The position numbers were made by a program, and so were the translations under genes. A stretch of 64,000 bases of DNA, taken from Epiperipatus broadwayi (Eukaryota; Onychophora; Udeonychophora; Euonychophora; Peripatidae). The notes under the pieces were generated by a model. The model was given only the letters and a program-made list of their open reading frames with translations, made no database searches and had not been told where the DNA came from. The stretch spans positions 9,664,719 to 9,728,718 of the forward strand of contig JAQFVV010000036.1 of the NCBI GenBank assembly GCA_028023455.1, in the 5' to 3' direction. The stretch's first letter is position 1; the number at the start of each line of letters is the position of its first letter. This document shows positions 61,480-64,000 of this stretch, one piece after another.

Positions 61480-61735
61480 TATATATTTAATATACAAATC
61501 AATATATATATATATATATATCAAAATACAGTACAATTTACATAAAATATATTATTTTAGAAGTACTTTCGACTATATATTTTGCAGTCTTTATCAACTA
61601 TGTAGTTGATAAAGACTGCAAAATATATAGCAAAATATATAGTCGAAAGTACTTCTAAAATAATATAATTTATGTAAATTGTACTGTATTTTGATGTATA
61701 TATATATTGATTTGTGTATTACATATATTGTGAAA
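61480..61735. mobile_element. Penelope-like 3'-end palindrome (~110-bp arms)
   Basis: Near-perfect inverted repeat centred at about 61602. The right arm reads TTGATAAAGACTGC, AGTCGAAAGTACTTCTAA, TGTACTGTATTTTGATGT, TA tract, TTGATTTGTGTATT, and the left arm is its inverse. The block AGT(T/C)GAAAGT(G/A)CTTCTAA, then TACTGTATTTT and TA, is shared with the 3' end of the Penelope-like copy at 59453-59550, so this is the same family reduced to its last ~110 bp, in two inverted copies. GACT..AGTCGAAA could be a decayed hammerhead stem II and core 2. The right arm has a 16-bp internal duplication. Confidence 0.72.
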
Positions 61736-61763
61736 CGAATACAGATATCAAACTTTATTTATT

Positions 61764-61803
<40 letters not shown>

Positions 61804-62902
61804 GTCAACAATGAATGATTTTTTAACTCAATAACATTATAGAGAATTTAATGCTTAACACTATTAAATATATATTTACAAAATGTTTTACTAACATTTT
61901 ATAATGATTTGAAGGGTGAAAAAAAAATATTACCATTATCAAAATAGTATGTAAGACTGTTTAAAACATTTTGCAAACATCTTTTTATTATAAATATTGA
62001 GGCAGTTAAAAAAACTGATGATAATGCATATGAAAATAAATATTTTTTTATTTGACCTATTTGTGAATATATACATTTAAACTGATTTTTTTACTCTACT
62101 ATTACTATTATTATCACTACTTGCAGCTATTTTTTGCTTATCTATAAATTTTTAATAACACTTTATATATTAAAGTATTGATTAAATTTATTTTTTTCTT
62201 TTTATTATTATCTTTACATTGTAGATTGCTACAAAACTTCATTAGCATAGTAATTAAAATTCATCGTTGTAAATTTTCATGTAAATAAAAATAAATATAT
62301 TAACTCCAATATAAATCTAATATTAAATAGGAGAATATTTTTAATTTAATTTACAAAGAAATAATAGTCCATATATTAAGCGGAAACACACATTTTTCTA
62401 TATTAAAATACATAACTCCGTATGAATGCAAAAGCCCACCTAATGTGATAATAGCAGTAAAAATCTAAATAATAAAGTCATCCACATTCAATTTTTTTCC
62501 ATCTCTAATAAAAAAAGTGACGTCATTGAAGCAAATAACTCTTTAGCAGAAAAAAATGTCTGTTTATAATTTTAAATCATAAATCTGAAAAATAAGATCG
62601 AAATTAATCTTAATTAATGCATTTTTAATTATTTTTAAAAGTCAATAATTTATTGACTGTTTATTAGTAAATTGCTGAAGATTAATTTCCGTTATTGATT
62701 ACTGGAAATGAAAAAAATAATTAATAAAGTATTTAATTTTATTTACTTGAAAAACAAATTACAATAAATACTTTAAATATTTAATTCTATTTCATTAATT
62801 ACCAAGTAAATATATTTAAATTATTTCATCTGATCCCAGAGTAGTAGCATTATTTTTATCATCATCATCATCATCATCATCATCATTATTAATATCATCA
62901 TC

Positions 62903-62942
<40 letters not shown>

Positions 62943-63485
62943 GCTTTATTATTATTATTATTATTATTATTATCATCATCATCATCATAAATTATTATTA
63001 TTATTACCTTTATTATTACTATTATTAATATTATTGGCTATTACCATTCATTTTTCAAAATCTACATTTTTACTCATAAGCACAATATCTAAGGACACAA
63101 GCTGCATTTTCCAGTGTCAACAGTAGAACGTTTGAAATTTGAGAATTGATGATAATTTTATGCATAATTTTAAATATATTGTATATTTATATGTGTTTAA
63201 ATATATTTTATAATTTCTATTTAATTATTAGAATCCAAATGACAAATTTCATTTTTATTTAGTTTTATACCTCTCTTTCATTGAGTATTTATTATATTTT
63301 TTTATAGTTACTTATAATTTAGAACCAGAAAGAATACATCCATGAAATTTATTATAAAAATGTAAGTATATTATTATAAAATTTATCAGGTAATGTTTAA
63401 GAAAACAGTATATATATATAATAAATGAAGCTATGTGGGAAGATGTGAAGTTTTAGTTTAGATATTAGAAATAGTTGCAATATGT

Positions 63486-63522
<37 letters not shown>

Positions 63523-64000
63523 TAGTTGCATGTATTTTTCTACTTTATTTATGGCTGTTGTTTATGTATGAATTAATATTTTTTTACGCATGTATTTAGA
63601 TCAGCTGCGAAATTGATATGCCAACATATAATATTTTAAGCATTATATAATTTATATCTTTTCTGTAAGGATTTTTGAGAAATATAACCATTATTGATAT
63701 TTAATTTTTAAACAAATTATCTTGATGTTGGCGCTTGTTTATATTGTATTATCACCAACATCACTATCATCATCATCATTATTATTATTAAAGTCAAAAA
63801 TGCATATTAATATAACTGGTTTGGATTTTCTTTATTTTCATTGTAGTATAACAATAGTAACCAGGGTTTTAGTTTTGATTATATTTTATATTCCAATCGG
63901 ATATAAAACCAGATTCTAAAACGATTATCACAAACAATAGACTTATTAATGTAAACTATAGGATTTTTAAAAAAGTAAACTAAAAGACAATTGAAACTTG
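61736..64000. other. AT-rich stretch with microsatellites
   Basis: No gene recognised. (CA)n(TA)n at about 61766-61803 and 63485-63522, and a trinucleotide field at 62855-63015 (separate entry). Open frames up to 65 codons lack motifs. Confidence 0.55.
62855..63015. repeat. (ATC)n/(ATT)n compound microsatellite
   Basis: About 160 bp alternating blocks of ATC and ATT trinucleotides, broken by AGCTTT and ACCTTT. Confidence 0.95.

Noticed and set aside
51275-63015. Trinucleotide tracts as possible CRISPR-like or regulatory arrays
   Set aside because: They are simple ATC/ATT/GAT microsatellites without unique spacers.

Overview
The window is a very AT-rich metazoan intergenic region. I found no convincing host protein-coding gene. 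It has long TA/CA/TG/TATC/ATT microsatellites, degenerate tandem repeats, tRNA-derived SINE heads, an AACCCT-type interstitial telomeric tract and several classes of decayed retroelements. This mix (RTE-like and L1/Tx1-like LINEs, Ty3/gypsy-like LTR elements, GIY-YIG Penelope-like elements, hammerhead-bearing repeats) fits a lophotrochozoan, perhaps a cephalopod mollusc. That assignment is inference, because no diagnostic host gene is present.

Layout. 0-9.6 kb: an unidentified decayed coding patch (14-943), an inverted-repeat element (2751-3399) with hammerhead-like motifs in and near it, SINE heads, a TIR element (6980-7941) and a telomere-like tract (9469-9624). 13.9-34.8 kb is a nested transposon stack. 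A minus-strand gypsy integrase pseudogene (14915-15977) abuts the first copy of a ~1.54 kb direct repeat (15976-17516). This repeat is followed by a gag and protease remnant (17889-20393) and a 5'-truncated inverted LINE (21206-23330). The second repeat copy (23533-34832) is split by a complete-length RTE-like LINE (24186-27375), a ~6.4 kb two-ORF LINE (27715-34074) and a small perfect-hairpin insertion (34343-34517). Comparing the two repeat copies gives the pre-insertion sequences and so the insertion boundaries. I interpret the repeats as LTRs of a pol-deleted gypsy-like element.

40.3-46.2 kb: a hAT-type MITE with a near-perfect 8-bp duplication (40321-40689), then an array of ~350-bp units in both orientations (42785-45010), an inverted repeat (45254-45850) and a further unit (45985-46165). 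The units carry type I hammerhead ribozyme motifs: CUGANGA and GAAA cores, paired stems I, II and III, and compensatory stem II changes between copies. The arrangement resembles animal retrozymes and Penelope-associated hammerheads. 49.3-61.7 kb: three palindromes made of back-to-back Penelope-like element 3' ends (49280-50515, 58392-59573, 61480-61735), two with recognisable GIY-YIG endonuclease sequence.

How the parts relate. The LINEs could have supplied machinery for the SINEs and the hairpin insert, and Penelope-like elements are the likely partner of the hammerhead repeats. Almost every protein-coding element carries frameshifts or stops, so most is fossil. The two-ORF LINE (27715-34074) is the best preserved. 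The hammerhead array and the Penelope palindromes are the parts most worth following up.
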